DNA of 64,000 nucleotides from Strigops habroptila (Eukaryota; Chordata; Aves; Psittaciformes; Psittacidae): positions 5,383,719 through 5,447,718 of the forward strand of contig NC_044288.2 in NCBI RefSeq assembly GCF_004027225.2. Reading direction: 5' to 3'. The translations under genes were made by a program, and so were the position numbers. Shown here piece by piece: positions 42,246 through 56,156 of this stretch (position 1 is its first letter; each line of letters begins with the position of its first letter). The notes under the pieces are model-generated. The model did not search any database. It worked only from the letters and a program-made list of their open reading frames with translations, and was not told the DNA's origin.

Positions 42246-45149
42246 GCTGGTCTATAGCCAGTTTCTTTGACACACAGATGTGCTTTCTGCACCTTTCACC
42301 TGATCACTTTTCCCCATCTTCCAAGACTAACAGATTATTCAGGGAACACCACCAGCCTGCTCGTCACAGCTCCTCAGGAGCTGCAAGTGTTCGGTGCCTC
42401 TGCAGAGCAGACGGGTCTCTGTTTTGCTTTCCTTTTCAGAAGTGTGGGGAGCTCTCTTCAGAGGAGGAAAATGATGATGTGGGAATTCCTTTCATGAAGC
42501 AGAACCTAAATGTCAAGTTTCTCCCAACAGCCTTTTACTTAATTAAAAAGGGCACGTAGTGGTGGCCTCACATGGAGGGTGAACGACGCCAACATCCCCA
42601 TCTACTGTCACTTTCCCTTTACTTTGATGATCCTGACTTTCCTCTTGGATGATGCTGGATATATTCTGATAGCTCTGGACCAAACAGTTGCCGTTTTGAT
42701 GTGGAAAGTTTGTTTTCAGCAGGCAACAGGCCTGCAGTACACAGTCTACATTTCTCCATAATAAACACTGTAAAGCTCTTTTAATTTACGAGCCGCTATA
42801 TTAATGTAAGGAAAGAACTTCAGAACCTGGCACTGCCTCTGGAGTAGGATGAAGGGGACTCACTCGGTTTGCTTCTGCCTGCAGTAACAGGAGGTGTTCT
42901 AACAGCTAGCAGAAAAGCCGAAATGCCTGCGTAGAGCTGAGTGATATTTATCTGATGAATGAAGAACTCCAAAAAAGGCAGCTTCAGGTTGCTTGAAATT
43001 ATTCATTATTTTGTGATTAATTCTGAAAATAATGCCACACATTGAAAAAAAAGAATATGATTTTGTTAAATGTTAAAGCTATCAGTATTTTCCAAAGGAA
43101 GAGTTGCAATTTTTCAATTTAAAATGAAATGATTTAGGTCTTTATTGTCCTGTATTTACTGAAGAAAGGAAACCTTCAGTGTAAAGAGCACCAAAAAGTT
43201 TCATTTTACATTAACCCTGAATTATTTATTCATTATTCCTCTAGCTCACCTCAGCAGTGAGGTACAAGATTCATTCACACAACTCTGTTCTCCCTCTTTG
43301 TTCTCTCCCAAGCTCTGCAGCACGCACCTGAGACGACTAGAAAGACCCAGGTTAAAGGTGCCTCACCAGCAGTAATCACATTAATTTATACTGTTAATGT
43401 ATTTGTATTTAACGTATTTGGTTATTTACTAATGAATTCACACATAAAAGACCCCATACACATGTAATGAGCACCCATAAGGATTTCTCATCTGTGCAAT
43501 ACTTAACCAGTGGGTCTCAAACTGCGTGGAAATAATTCTGCACGATAAAATCTTCTGTATTCTGAGGGGAACAGATACATCACTGGCAGATTTCTTTAGT
43601 TCTGCTTTCTTTCTTACTCTTAAAAAGCTGTGTCATTATTTATTGCTCCTATTTCAACATTGTGAAAGCTTAATGGCTATATTAAGGCCGGCACTGCTCA
43701 GATGTACGAACGCAAGCCTACGCACAACTGCCCTTTTATATCGCATGCAAATCTAGATTGACATCATGGGAAACTCATAAATCAGAGTCCTGTCACACTG
43801 ACAACTACTGGAGCAGCCCTGTGATTCCCTGATTCTGATGCCCAAGCCTGGAGCAGGGACTCTCTGTATGGCTGCAGCCATGGATTAAATCCCAGATCCG
43901 TTGGGCAAGTCCCTGATTTAATGATCACATTCCTACTCAAGGGCAGGGCAAGAGCATTTAGGTGCATTTAGGCATTCATGCTGGGGGGACCCGTGAGATT
44001 CCTGAGAAGGCTTCACCAGGAAGCAACTATTTCTGACAAAGCTCTTCCCACCCCTGTCAGGGACATGGACTTCTCTGTGATTAAATCATCCAACCACACA
44101 GCACTGCAAAGCGCTGCTCTGACAGCAAGAGAGTGGGTCAGGCAGGGCTGGAACATCCTTTTGTGCCTGCAGACCCATGGAACCCTGTCCTGGCTCAAGG
44201 TCACTGGGCCTCATTCTGCCCAGGATCCAAATCTGAACCACAACAGGAAACACACACCTTCGGTCTCTACCTGAGCAAGAAGTAATTGCTCTCTCATGGC
44301 CATGGCCATGAATTGTGCTGTTTGGGGAAAAAAATAGAAGAAAAAAGGAGAGAAGAGCTGACACAATTTAATTCCCAAATCCCCAGCTCTGGAGCCAGAA
44401 TGAAAATATCATTTTCTTTGTCCTTCATGTCCTGAGCATGCTCAGCGGGCCAAGGGCAGTGGAAAGCCAGAGCTCCAGAGCAGGGATGGATGGATGAATG
44501 AGACAGTCAGCAAGCAACGGGTCATGTTGGTGTCTTTGCGTTGTGACATTTTGAAGGATAGGCACATCAGGGATTTCTATGAACTCTTTTCTGATCTTAA
44601 GCTGCTAATTCATGCCCAAGTTCCCCTTTTCTATTTTGTTTCTACAAATTCAGTCAAGTGCTGATGAGATAAAGATTTAATGTCGAGCAAGAAGGAACAA
44701 CCGGCTGGAATAAAAACATCTGTCAGAGCGCAAGATTTATGGGGAACACACAGGAGAAAATGAGTCACATTTGATATTCAGATGCCAGTTGCTTCTCTCT
44801 GTCTGAAGCACGTGAGTGACCCCCAGCCAGAGCCCCACTGAGCACAGATCTCAGTGCTGCTGGGGCATCAAACCCCCATCACCCTCTGCTCCCACACCCC
44901 GCAGTAGTGCCAGGACAGCCAGACCCACAGGTTTCCCCTACTCCTTCAGGAAAGCATCCCTTTGTCCTCTCAGGGCAGCCTGGCTTTCCTCTGTGCTCTG
45001 CTGGCTTTTCTGCTCTGTTTATTTGTTTTCTTGTTTCAGTTTTACACCATCTACAAGCCCTGAAAAATGGAATTTAGTGTTTGACCACAAATAGATAGTT
45101 CAGGCAGTTCTATACAAAACTATACTTTTTCTGAGGTTCCCATACAGGG
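42246..45149. other. Desert, AT-rich
   Basis: Notably AT-rich at 42940-43240 and 43370-43480 (ATTATTCATTATTTTGTGAT and similar), with no repeats or recognised genes. Some of it may be conserved non-coding sequence. Confidence 0.4.
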
Positions 45150-45368
45150 TCCAAGACTGGTTTGTGTTGGAAGGGACCTTAAAGCTCATCCAGTTCTAAC
45201 CCCTGCCACGGGCAGGGACACCTTCCACTAGAGCAGGTTGCTCCAAGCCCCTGTGTCCAACCTGGCCTTGAACACTGCCAGGGATGGGGCAGCCACAGCT
45301 TCTCTGGGCACCCTGTGCCAGCGCCTCAGCACCCTCACAAGGAAGAACTTCTGCCTAATGTCTAATAT
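45150..45368 (-). mobile_element. CR1 LINE 3' fragment
   Basis: Antisense copy from CCAAGACTGGTTTGTGTTGG to AAGAACTTCTGCCTAATGTC; its terminal repeat is replaced by unrelated sequence. Confidence 0.94.
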
Positions 45369-45410
45369 ACATTTATATATATATATTCACATACATCCAT
45401 ATATATGTAC
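45366..45410 (+). repeat. (TA)n/(CA)n microsatellite abutting CR1
   Basis: ATACATTTATATATATATAT then CATACATCCATATATATGTA, directly at the 5' truncation point of the CR1 copy. Confidence 0.85.
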
Positions 45411-46739
45411 ACAAACCCCTCAACTTCCTTCTCTCTTGCAGTCTTACCCAGGGCCAGTGGTGATTGCTGCCACCTCGTACATAAGCATAACAGAGATCTG
45501 CCCCCGATGCGACTGGACTTTTCCCTGTCATCTTTCTGTTTCCATGGTAATAAAAGTAGCTTCTGATAATGGCTATTTCCTAAGTACAGTGAGGTTTGGT
45601 AATTTTAGAAGCATTATAGCCCAGACTTCAAATGGTCGGTGCTGCTCAGGATTGTTTCTGGCTCAGGCTAATTGCAGGGGGATGCAAGCAGGTCCTCAGA
45701 GTCCAGGGGAAGATGCTGGGCTGAGGTTCCTCTGGTTATTGTTTGCTTATTCCTAGTAAGTCCATTCCCAAGCGTTAAAGTCTCAGGCACATTTTGGGAT
45801 TGGCACCTTTCACAGCAGTTGGTGTAACTTTGCAGGAAGCCAGCAGCCTGCTTGTCACCTAAACAAGCCTTGCAACCAGATTTACTTATTAGCATTAAAA
45901 AGAAATAATGCCTCGCGTTTCCCAAAGCCTGGAATACAACTGCGTAAAAGGGATACCCCATTAATGTACCGTAGGATGAAATCCAGCTCTGCCTGGATCA
46001 TAAAGATGACTATTGATTTCTGTGTCTCGCTCCCGGCTCCCACCTAAGCTGCTGTCTGGGTGCCTACACAGACACCTGACCCAGTGTTTTGGCTATTGCT
46101 GCCACAGGGACCCCTTGGTTAGGAAGCACGGGACCAGGACCCCTCTCCTTCCCTTGGGTGATGGGGGATGCAGCTCATCCGTGATGCTGCAGAAGGCTTC
46201 ACTACACAGACCCCCTGGTTCCTGGTGAAACAATGCTGGGATGAGGGAAAATTCCGTATTTTTCCCATTTTTAGTTCTTAATTTGGAGATCTAGAGGCAT
46301 TCAGCTCCTTGAGCAGGGGGACGCGGAGGCTCTTCCCATGCTGCCCCCAGGGGCCTCACCCAGGCTCAGTGAACCATGTGCCAGTGAGTAATTTAATCAA
46401 CAGAGCTGTTGAGAATAACTCTGACCTGCAGAACCAGATCTCCCCTACCCTCAATAAGCCAATCTTTAATAAGTGTGAACCTTCTAATTTAGTGTCATAT
46501 CAAATAACTGTCATGTTTAAACTGTTGCTAATATTAGTCAAACAATCACAGATAAGAGCCAGAGGCTCCTTGTCTCTCTCGTTACCACATACTTGCAATT
46601 AATATTTATAAAGCAGGGGGGATGGGGGTTTTTTAGAAGGGAATTTTAAGCTGTCCTTTGTATTTTCAGATGCAGGGTGCAAAATTTATAGGCTCCTCTT
46701 CATCTTTACTATAAGAACTGAGCTTTTCATTTAACATTG
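45411..46739. other. Desert between CR1 copies
   Basis: No recognised gene. An AT-rich unique stretch lies at 46380-46620. Confidence 0.45.
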
Positions 46740-46881
46740 AATAGTAGAATGGTTTGGGTTGGAAAGGGCCTTAAAGCTCATCCAGTTCCCCACGGGCAGG
46801 GACATCTTCCACTAGAGCAGGTTGCTCCAAGCCCCTGTGTCCAACCTGGCCTTGAACACTGCCAGGGATGGGGCAGCCACA
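46740..46881 (-). mobile_element. CR1 LINE 3' fragment
   Basis: Antisense: AATAGTAGAATGGTTTGGGT to GCCAGGGATGGGGCAGCCAC, with a small deletion in the CCAACCCCCTGCC block. Confidence 0.93.
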
Positions 46882-47643
46882 ATGACATATGGAATATCTT
46901 TAGCCTGGGGGGATAGATGGGAAGCAAACCACTGCAGCTCTGCTATGCACCAGCACCAGCTTGTTTTCACACTGGAAATGCCCCGGATTTGAGGATGGAA
47001 AGATAACTTTTGGAGCACTTGTTTAAAAAAAAAAGCCCAATAATTTCCCACTGCTTTATGTAGAATCTTTACAATTATTTATTCACAATACCGTATTGTG
47101 AAACTGAAATTAAAATATCCCAATAGACTATGGCAGAAACCTTTGCATAAACCTGATAGGATTCTCCCTCAGTAATAAGTCCCCAAGGTAAAATAAATTA
47201 CAGAAGAAAATGTTTCGGAGAAACTGTTCCCAATTAAAACTTCACCCAGGGTTTACACTTCACAAGTACTCCTTTTTTCAACACGAGAAGCATAAAAATG
47301 ACACATGCCCAGCATATGAAACTGAGCCTGGAAATCAAGTGATTTATTCACTCTGTCTACTCAAAACACGGGCCCCAGGGACACGGGTCCCTCTTCCCCT
47401 TGCCTGCTTGATTCTCACTACTGCACTTACCACCAAACTCACCTATGCACAAGAGGGCTCATGCAGACATATGAGCACAGGGCACACGCAAGCAGAGGCA
47501 TGTACACAGCAACACACATGTCATCCAGGCACACACAGGGATGTGTGTGCACAGCAGGAGGCTGTTCCACATCCACTACAGGACAAGGCTTTATCTGCAA
47601 AATCCTTCTCCCTGAGGAAAGTGTCAGATTGAACAACAACAGA
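46882..47643. other. Desert with CA-rich stretch
   Basis: A degenerate CA/TG-rich, partly self-complementary stretch lies at 47455-47560. No recognised gene. Confidence 0.45.
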
Positions 47644-47749
47644 AAATCATAGAACCGCAGACTGGTTTGGGTTGGAAGGAAGCTTAAAATTCATTCAGTT
47701 CCAGCCCCCTTCTACTAGACCAGGTTGCTCCAAACTCCATCCGTCCTGG
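47644..47749 (-). mobile_element. CR1 LINE 3' remnant
   Basis: Antisense: AATCATAGAACCGCAGACTG to AGACCAGGTTGCTCCAAACT, diverged and internally deleted. Confidence 0.88.
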
Positions 47750-48682
47750 ACACCCAAAATGCCCATGCTTCCTGCAGTTCTGTGCAGGAAAGAAAATGAG
47801 AGGGAAGGGAATATGAAGAGTTATGTTTAATCATCTTTTCTCTGCCATATGGATTTAAGGATGGAAAATGCAATGCTGCTTCTCCGAGTGCTCACAAAGC
47901 ACCAGCCCCATCCCAGAGGAAGGCGAAGCAGGAACAGCCCAACGTTAATCGCTCCAAGCGGTGGCAGAGCAGGAACCTATGAGCTGGAATGGCCAAACTC
48001 CCTCCTGTCATTTCTCGCTTCATTATTCCCTTGCATTTTGTAATTAATATCAATAAAAGATACATTAGAATTGCAGAAATCATGGAAATGTCAAACATCT
48101 CTCACTCGCTTTGGTAAGAACTTTGTTAAGTACCAAATGCAAATGTGCAGCTGGTGCCTCTGACATTTTGGTTCCTTTGCTGGCACGGGCTAATCAATTC
48201 AGTTGCTAATTTTAGTTTTATCAGCAGCAAATCTGTTAGTTTTTTAAGGCTCTGGTGTAGGCCAATTAACTTCTAATCAAATTACCTATGCTCTGATAGG
48301 TTCCGCCTGCTCTCTCAGTGAGTCGCAGTCCCAGGTCTGCAGGCCACGACCTTGCCAGCAGCAGATGGGATGCCTTGTTCTGCTCTGCTTGATGAGGACA
48401 CGTTAATTAACCCATTAGTGGTGGTGAGGGGGTCCCTTCTCCTCTTACCTGTTGCAATGCTCAGCCCCAGTGCAGCAGCCCCAGCCCTTGCTGTAAACCA
48501 CGCTAGGATCTCAGTGCTTCCCATGGGCTCAGACCTGCCCTTGTCCACCTTGGGAAGGTCCCTTCACAAGGGTAGGTCCCTTCCCTGGGAAGGTCCCATT
48601 GTGCCTGTGACCCACAGCAGTGAAAACAACATCCAGTTTTGTGCCAAAAAGGTGTCCTGAGCCATTCCCAAGGCAGTGGTGG
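47750..48682. other. Desert with AT-rich island
   Basis: Includes the TAAT-rich block at 48180-48300 (listed). No recognised gene. Confidence 0.45.
48180..48300. other. AT-rich island with TAATC and AATTAAC words
   Basis: GCTAATCAATTC, GCTAATTTTAG, CCAATTAAC and CTAATCAAATTACC within 120 bp suggest clustered homeodomain-type sites; conservation unknown. Confidence 0.3.
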
Positions 48683-48780
48683 AGTCACCATCCCTGGAAG
48701 TGTTCAGGAAATGTACAAACGAGGCGCTTGGACCTGATGATCTTAAAGGTCTTTTCCAACCTGGTTGACTCTATGATTGA
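48683..48780 (+). mobile_element. CR1 LINE 3' remnant, older type
   Basis: Sense: CACCATCCCTGGAAGTGTTC through GGACCTGATGATCTTAAAGG to GACTCTATGATTGAG. Sequence differs from the young copies, so a different, older subfamily. Confidence 0.88.
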
Positions 48781-49450
48781 GGGACTGAAGACACGAGCAC
48801 AAGTGTGTGTGTGAGGCACTTGTTGCTAGGAAAAGTCCCTACTCATAAAAAATGATTGAGTTTTTAGAACTGCTGGAATATGAAATACGATGAGAAATCC
48901 GGTTCCTCTTAGTGTCAGCTAATTTGCTATTTTGCTGCTGGTTTTAAAACATGTTAGGCCATGTATTTATTGCCATTTTAATTTTTTTAAGCTTCCTTTT
49001 TCCTTTTGCCTGCAAGTCTCTTTGACAAAGCTTGTTATTAGTGCAGCAATTACCAATCCAGCTATTACGCTTGTGCAATGCAGCATTAAATATGTCTCAG
49101 AATTGATTGCTTTCCAATTTTGAACAGATATGTATGTGTCTGTGTGTGCTTATATATATATACATGCAGAAATACCCATGCCTATGTGTGTTTGCTTGAT
49201 TGTCAAGTGGGAATGAATCACAGCGAAAGCTTGATTTTGCTTAAAGATACCTTTAAAAAGAAACACTCTTAAATATCAACAATATCACTTAGAAGAAGTA
49301 TTTCCCAGAAAAAATATTGCATGTTTAAAGCAGGGGTGGCACACCAGGGCAGAAAGATGGGGACGCATGCTCAGGCCGTACAGTGGCCACAGGGATCCTG
49401 CCTTGCCAGGACACTGGAAAAGTTCCCTCTAGGATCTTACTGCCTCTTTA
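48781..49450. other. AT-rich desert segment
   Basis: Contains GTGTCTGTGTGTGCTTATAT followed by a short TA run (about 49137-49165). No recognised gene. Confidence 0.45.
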
Positions 49451-49566
49451 GGGGCTTGGAGCAACCTGGTCTAGTGGAAGGTGTCCCTGCCCATGGCAGA
49501 GGGTTGGAACTGGATGAGCTTTGGGCTCCCTTCCAACCCAAACCGGTCTGTGATTCTGTGATTCAA
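49451..49566 (+). mobile_element. CR1 LINE 3' fragment
   Basis: Sense: AGGGGCTTGGAGCAACCTGG to CGGTCTGTGATTCTGTGATT. Confidence 0.93.
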
Positions 49567-51773
49567 ATACCAGCACGACACATTAAGGAACGTGGGCACA
49601 ATTAAGCAATCTGCAACCAAATGGCATCTTCCAGGGAAGTCCTGATGTCCCCATGCAGCTCAAAGCACTGCCCCGGCCCCCACCACGCTGCAGCAGCTCT
49701 TGGTGGCTCAGTCCCATGGGCTGGATCCAGCCCTGCTGCCCTCTGGCTTTTCACCAGGGCTTAAGGGCAAGAGAGGAGAGGGAGTTAGAGAAAGCCCTTC
49801 AAATCTCGGTCTGCAGAGCAGAAATTGGCGCTGAACATGGCTTTTCCTAATCAGGAGAGACAGCAGCCATTCACAGACAGATCAGCCTTTTACCTGCTCT
49901 CTAACAGTCAGTCAAACCCAATCCCATCTTTCTCCTGACAGTTCTGCACCACCAGCCAGCTCTTCTCACCTGCTTGCTTCCACCACAGATGGGAAGATTT
50001 GTCCTCCCTCTCCTTCCCCCAGCAAAGGAGCACGAGCCACTGTCACGACCCGTTACGCTGCAAAGCTATCCATCCTTTAATATCACTGATGAAAATACCA
50101 GCAACTCCTTCATTTACAAGCCAGAAAAATAATGAGTTCACATCTGAAGACAATGATCAGGGCTGGGTGACATTTACCTCCCGTGACAGCTCTTGGAGGA
50201 TTACTCAAGCTGGAAGCATGTTCTTTTTGCCTTGTTGGCATGGCTCTTCCTAAGAGCATTTGTTTTCCTATGGATGCTGTATTGGGTTTATGCGGCAAGA
50301 TTTTGGTAGCAGGGATGCTACAGGGGTGGCTTCTGTGAGAAGCTGCTAGACGCTTCCCCCATGTCCAAGGGACCCAAACTGCAGCCCATGGGATGGACTC
50401 ATGTTGGGAAAGTTTGGGGAGGGCTGTCTCCTATGGAAGGGACCCCACACTGGAGAAGTGTGAGGAGTTCTCTAAGCAGGTAGGAGCAGCAGAGACAAGG
50501 TGTGATGAACTGACCACAGCCCTCATTCCCTATTTCCCTACACTGCTGGGGGGGGAAGGAGGTAGTGAATTTGGGAGTGAAGCTGAGCCTGGGAAGAAGG
50601 GAGAGGTGGGGGGAAGGTGCTTTTGGAACTTGGGTTTATTTCTCATGATCCTACTCTGATTTGGTTGGTAATAAATTATGCTGATTTGAGTCTGCTCTGC
50701 CTACGATGGCAATTGCTGAGTGATCTGTCCCTGTCCTCATCTCAACCCATGAGGTGTTTGCTCTCCCCTGTCCAGCTGAGGAGGGGAGTGACAGAGCAGC
50801 TTTGGTGGGCACCTGGTGTCCACCCACCACAAATGCCAAGCCCTTGAAATGTGTGTGCACTATTACCCACACACCTCTGCCTTCATGCACATGTGTCTGT
50901 TCCCACATGCAATAATCTGCATGTGCAAAACTCGGTATTAATGAAACCAGATGGGTTTGAGGGTCCAGTTCTGCCAGTCAGCCACAACACTTCTGTCCAA
51001 ATGACTTCTGCAGACACTTCCCAATGAGAAGCACAAGTGGATTATCCCCGGAGGAGCAGCCTGACCATCCATACTGCCTGCAGTGCAGAGTAAAACCCCT
51101 GGAAAGGGCTTTAATACACCTCTCCAGCTTGCACATTCATTAAGTGGCTTGAACAGCACCAGCTTTATCGTTTCAGGCCCAGAGGGAAGAGTATATCCTA
51201 CCGCTGCTCCCGGTTTGTATCTGCTCCATCATTATCTGTGGCCTATAGTAATCTCCAATCTTTATACTTTAATTTGTAAATCAGACAAAGAGCTTTTTCA
51301 GGCTTTCATGTGCTGAATGACAGGCTCAGCTCCTTCCCAGCACTTCCTCCCTGACTCACTCATCACAAGCTATTTTAAAATACGGGCTAATGACAAAATA
51401 TACGTTTGAATCTTTACTCTTATGGGTAAATAAGCAAACTCCCCTTTGGGGTATTTAATGAGGTTTTTGCCTCTTTCTACCCCATGTCCATGGGCCCTCC
51501 CATGCTGTAACCTGGGAAGGGATACCCTGGGTGCTGCTCAGGATGTTGAGACTCCATCCGTGCTGGGAAGCACTGTGCCCTTGCAGAAGTGGCTGTTTTA
51601 GTGAATCACCTTTCCTGGCAGGGCTGTTGGTGGGATGGGACTTGCACAGCTCTTCTCTACAAGAAGGTTTTAAGTTTCTACACAGCAACAAGCAAGACTC
51701 AGCCAAGCTATTCACGCAATAAAGTTTTCACTCCAAGCAAGGTTAGGGAAGCAAGGCAAAGCAGGAGAACTCA
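49567..51773. other. Desert between CR1 copies
   Basis: Unique sequence with no recognised gene or element. Confidence 0.45.
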
Positions 51774-51882
51774 AGTTCTGAGCAATCTGATCTAGTTGAA
51801 GATGTCCCTGCTCATTGCAGGGGGTTGGACTAGATAACCTTTGGAGGTCCCTTCCAACCCAAACTGTTCTACGAGTCTATGA
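51774..51882 (+). mobile_element. CR1 LINE 3' fragment, older
   Basis: Sense: TCTGAGCAATCTGATCTAGT through TTGGACTAGATAACCTTTGG to TTCTACGAGTCTATGA; the GACTAGATAACC variant marks a different subfamily. Confidence 0.9.
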
Positions 51883-54800
51883 AATTTCTGATTTTATCAC
51901 TACACAAGGAATTTCTGCCCCTTTTACAAGCTGTAGGGAGCCCTCCTCCCTGTCTGTCTGCACCCACAGATGAGGTGGAAGAAGAGAGAAACTTGTCTCC
52001 ATCTCCCCACTTTGCAGGATAAGTAAGTGGAAGCACCGGAGCCAAGATGTTTAAATCATGCATCCTAATGTGATGTTGCTGTGCAACCAGAGCTGAGCAG
52101 CAGGCGAGCCTGCGAGCGCCAGCCCCGCGGGACGACGACTCACAGAGCAGAAGTTTCCCTACTGCCACTACGGATCCCATCCAGCCTTGTTCCTCCTCCC
52201 TGCTCCTTTCCCTCCAGGACAGCAGCTGTTCCTCGAGCAAGCCCTGTGCTTTCTTTGCCTCATCGGTCTATCCTGGTGGGCCTTCCATACATTTCTTATT
52301 ATTCTGCCTGACATCTGTTCACAATTTGTTTCTAATTCCTCACTCTGCTCCTCCTTGCCTGGCTCTGGCCGTAGATAAACTTGTGCAGCTTGTGGGGAAA
52401 AACCTCCAGCTCCATTCTGCTTGTGCCCAGAGTGGGAGAAGTTGGTTCTCTTGGAAGGTGAAGCTCTGCAGCACAGCCCTGTGTGAGACCAGGGTGGTGG
52501 GACAGGGGGTGAGAGCAGGTCCCCATGGCAGCCTGGCACTCACCACCTACATGGGACCGCTGGGCAGCTGCTGTGTGGGATGTCTGCAATTCAGTGGATA
52601 GATAAATAACCCTTAACATCAGCTTTTTAAAGGATGAAGTCGGCTCTGAGTTATTCTGGCCATATGCAGGTGCAAGTGAGAGCCAAACATTTGCAGGATG
52701 CTTTGGATCTTCTGGAACGAGAGGGAGATATAAACTAATGGGCGGATGCCAGCTGGTAATGGTAAGCAGATGGCAGGAAGACTGCTGAGAGAGGACTGGT
52801 TTATTTACTTGCTTATTCATTTCTAGACCATATTTTGGGAAAAGAAAATTAACCTGACTTTGTACCACCCGCCTGCACTCAGAGAGAACAGGCACAGGCA
52901 TGGCCATGGCTACCTGCGCCTGTCCCTGTTTCTCCTACTGCGAGTTCCTGCTCTCTGCTGTTGATCTGCTCTTTATGAATGCTGGTGGACAGGGATTGGG
53001 TCCCTCCAGTGTTCTGCACAGCTCTGCAAAGCTGGGCCTCATCCTGGAGTGGAGCTGGGATGTGAAAACTCATAACAAGCACATGAGAACCACAGGAAAA
53101 CACACTGCGAGGGGCCACTTGCCTGCCTCAGCAGCTCTGCTCTTTAGCATTCCTAGAGATGCTTATTTACTCTGTTCTTAGAAATCAAGAATCCCACATG
53201 CTCTCCAGCCACCTCTTCTCACACTACTTGTCCTTCAAGTTATTTAACTCTAGGTTTTTTAACTTTTAATCTCTTTTGTTGCAAGTGTTCACAGAGAGGA
53301 CTTGACAGGACCATGTTCTCTCCCACTTTGAGCCCCACTCTGCTTATGCCTACAAGTGAGACCCTTCAACCTCATTCTGTAATAAGTCCTCTGTGCCTCA
53401 AACATGTCTCCAGTGTGGGAAACCCTGTCACAGCCCCAACTGCTTCAAACCTCACCTCCAGCACTAACGTATTCCTAAACCAGCAGAAGAGCACAGTGAG
53501 TTCAGACACAATAAATCCCATACAAAGCCCAGGGTGCTCTGAGAGAAACTGGCCCCAAGAGCACACACAGAATGCTGATGCTCAAAGGGATGTGTGCATT
53601 AGAAGGGCCTCTTCTGGGAAAAACCTGAGCAAAACCACCACAAGTAGCTGACCTCTCTCCAGCTCATTCCGCCAGAGCTGCTGCCTCAGTGGCAGCAGCA
53701 CTTTTGCCTTTAAACTTCGATTTCATTACAAAATAGTTAACTCAAAAAGAATTCAGCAGTCACTTGGCACATGTGCCTGTCTCACATGCGCCTGCAAGAG
53801 CTTCCTTTGTCATACAGCTGGCGATGCTGAGGAGACATGAAGCTCCACATCCCTTTTCCTTCCAGTTGGATTATGTTCCTCAGATCGCTGGATAAAACCA
53901 CCCTCAGTCCGAGCCCGGGTGCAACCATCCTCGGCCTCAGCAACCTGCGCCTTTAGTCACCGGGTTTAAAGGAGGGAGATGGCAGAAGGGATAAATCCAG
54001 CACTCCAGCCTTCCCCAGTCCCTCTGCACTATCCTTCCTGGAGCAGCACGGTGATGCCAATAAGCTTTGCTTTGAACACGAGGGAGGAAGGCGGTGATGC
54101 TCTGCCCAGCCCTGACCCCATGTACGCCCCCAGCTCAGCTTGTGCAGCGGGGCAAGTCCAAGAGCATGCTCACCACTGCTCAGCTTCATTTGTGTCGTTG
54201 CTAATTGAGCTTTTCCTCCTCTCTCTTGTTTCTGCTGTTAGTAATTAGCATTAATAATCCCCCTCCCCTCCACAGGGAATACGAAATAAATCCTCCCAGG
54301 AGAACACACCGCCTCCTTGCCGCTCAACCCGCTCCAGTCCCACAAAGCCAAGGCAGCCTCCGCATCCTGACATCCCCACGCATCCACTCCTCTGGCTGCT
54401 GTTTTAGGATGCAGGGGGGAAAGAACCTCTGGAGGGATGATGGGAACTCACGTCCCCCCGGGTGGGTGGGAAAGCCAGGGCGGCAGAGCCTCTGGAAAGG
54501 AGCTTGCCCAGAAACTACAGGAAAGGATTTTGGGAACCAGGAGAAGAGGAGCTCTGCTGGGGAGGAAGCACAGAGCCTGGTGAGCCCTGGCTGGGATTCC
54601 AGCCCTTGGCCACACTATGCTTGCGTGAGCCGACCTCCCAGCCCTGAAAGATACCTGGCTCCCACCCTGCTGCTGCTGTATGTTTTTTCCCCTTCTTGAT
54701 GCAAAGAAGTTCTTTTCTGATTGAACTAATTATGCTGATTGAATTTCCTCCCTCTCTCTGTCTCCGAGTGTGAAAGGTTTCCTTAATTTGATGGGGGTAA

Positions 54801-55999
54801 TAGTTATGCACACACTGTCAGTTGTTAATGCAATTCAGTGATTGACAGGTAATCAGCACATCAGTTGTACAAAAAGAGTGAATAAGTCTGTAATTTTATT
54901 TCCCCTGATTCCACTGTGTGGGATGGCAGGAAAATCTAAATTAGCAATCAGGGAAGGCAACCCTGCTCTCAAGCGAGCTGCTCACAGCCGAGGTGGAGGG
55001 CTGGGGCTGGCATTACAAGGTCTCACACCAGCTCTGAGGGGTTTACCTGCAACACGGCACTGGCTGCTGAGCCTCATACAGCTGCTTTTCACGGGAGCTC
55101 ATTCAGGATTCAGATCTGATCCCATCAACGCCTGCATCCGTGCTCCTGGAGCAGCATCCGCACATGATGTGCACAGTAAGAGTGGGAACGTGCTTCCCAC
55201 GGAGAGAGGCAGAAACATCCTCAGAAACAGCACAGTTTTGGTACCCCAAAGTCCCCCCAAGAAACCTGTGAGCAATGTCAAGCTTTGCTAAGCTGGAGGA
55301 TGAAGTTGGGTGAGGATGCACAGCTCCTGGAGCATCCCCTGGATGAGGGCACACACTGCTAAGAGCTGCCTCCACAGGGTGATGGGATACCTGCTGGCCC
55401 CGTGCTCCCCTGGGCTTCCCACCGCAGGAAAGGAGCAGCTTGGAGATTTTTGCTTTGCACCTTCCATTTGGGCTGATGGAGCTGAGTGACAGAGGAAGAA
55501 CCAGACTGGTGCTCCCACCAGCAGCTGCCAGCGTCTGCCCATGTCATTTACTGCTTGTCAGCTGCTGACAAGCCCCAGACAGGCGGGAGGTAGGAATGCC
55601 AAAACACACATTTCTCCAGAACGCTTTCTGAGGCTTCTTAGACTCTTGCTTTTCTTTCTTTAGCAAGGCCCTGATGTAATTATTTGCTCATCTCCTCGCT
55701 TGGATCGCAGGGATATCACTCTGTCTGCACAACAGCACTGACTTGAAATGCAGAGCAGAAACACACGTACCCAGAGTGATTTGCTCTTGTTGTCAAGGCT
55801 GAGGCTCATGTTGGCACACAAGTTCTGGGTGCAGCCCTGTGCGTGCCAACAGAGCTGTGGAGGGACACACAAGCACCTGAGAAATCAAAGGGTGCTGGGG
55901 GCTCTGAGCCCAGAAACCCACCTACAGCTGGAAGAAAGAACTCAAAGTAAGGAAACCAGTGACCATCTTCTGTGCCCCGTAGAAATGGACTCATTTCTC
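51883..55999. other. Desert between CR1 copies
   Basis: No recognised gene. A small CG-rich spot lies at 52100-52140, and AT-rich unique stretches at 54185-54265 and 54715-54900. Confidence 0.45.
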
Positions 56000-56156
56000 C
56001 TAGAACCACAGACTGGTTTGGGTTGAAGGGACCTTAAAGCTCATCCAGTTCCAACCCCCTGCCACAGGCAGGGACACCTTCCACTAGAGCAGGTTGCTCC
56101 AAGCCCCTGTGTCCAACCTGGCCTTGAACACTGCCAGGGATGGGGCAGCCATAGCA
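56000..56156 (-). mobile_element. CR1 LINE 3' fragment
   Basis: Antisense: CCTAGAACCACAGACTGGTT to CAGGGATGGGGCAGCCATAG. Confidence 0.94.

Noticed and set aside
44297-44312. Palindrome ATGGCCATGGCCAT
   Set aside because: Short self-complementary sequence expected by chance; no context.
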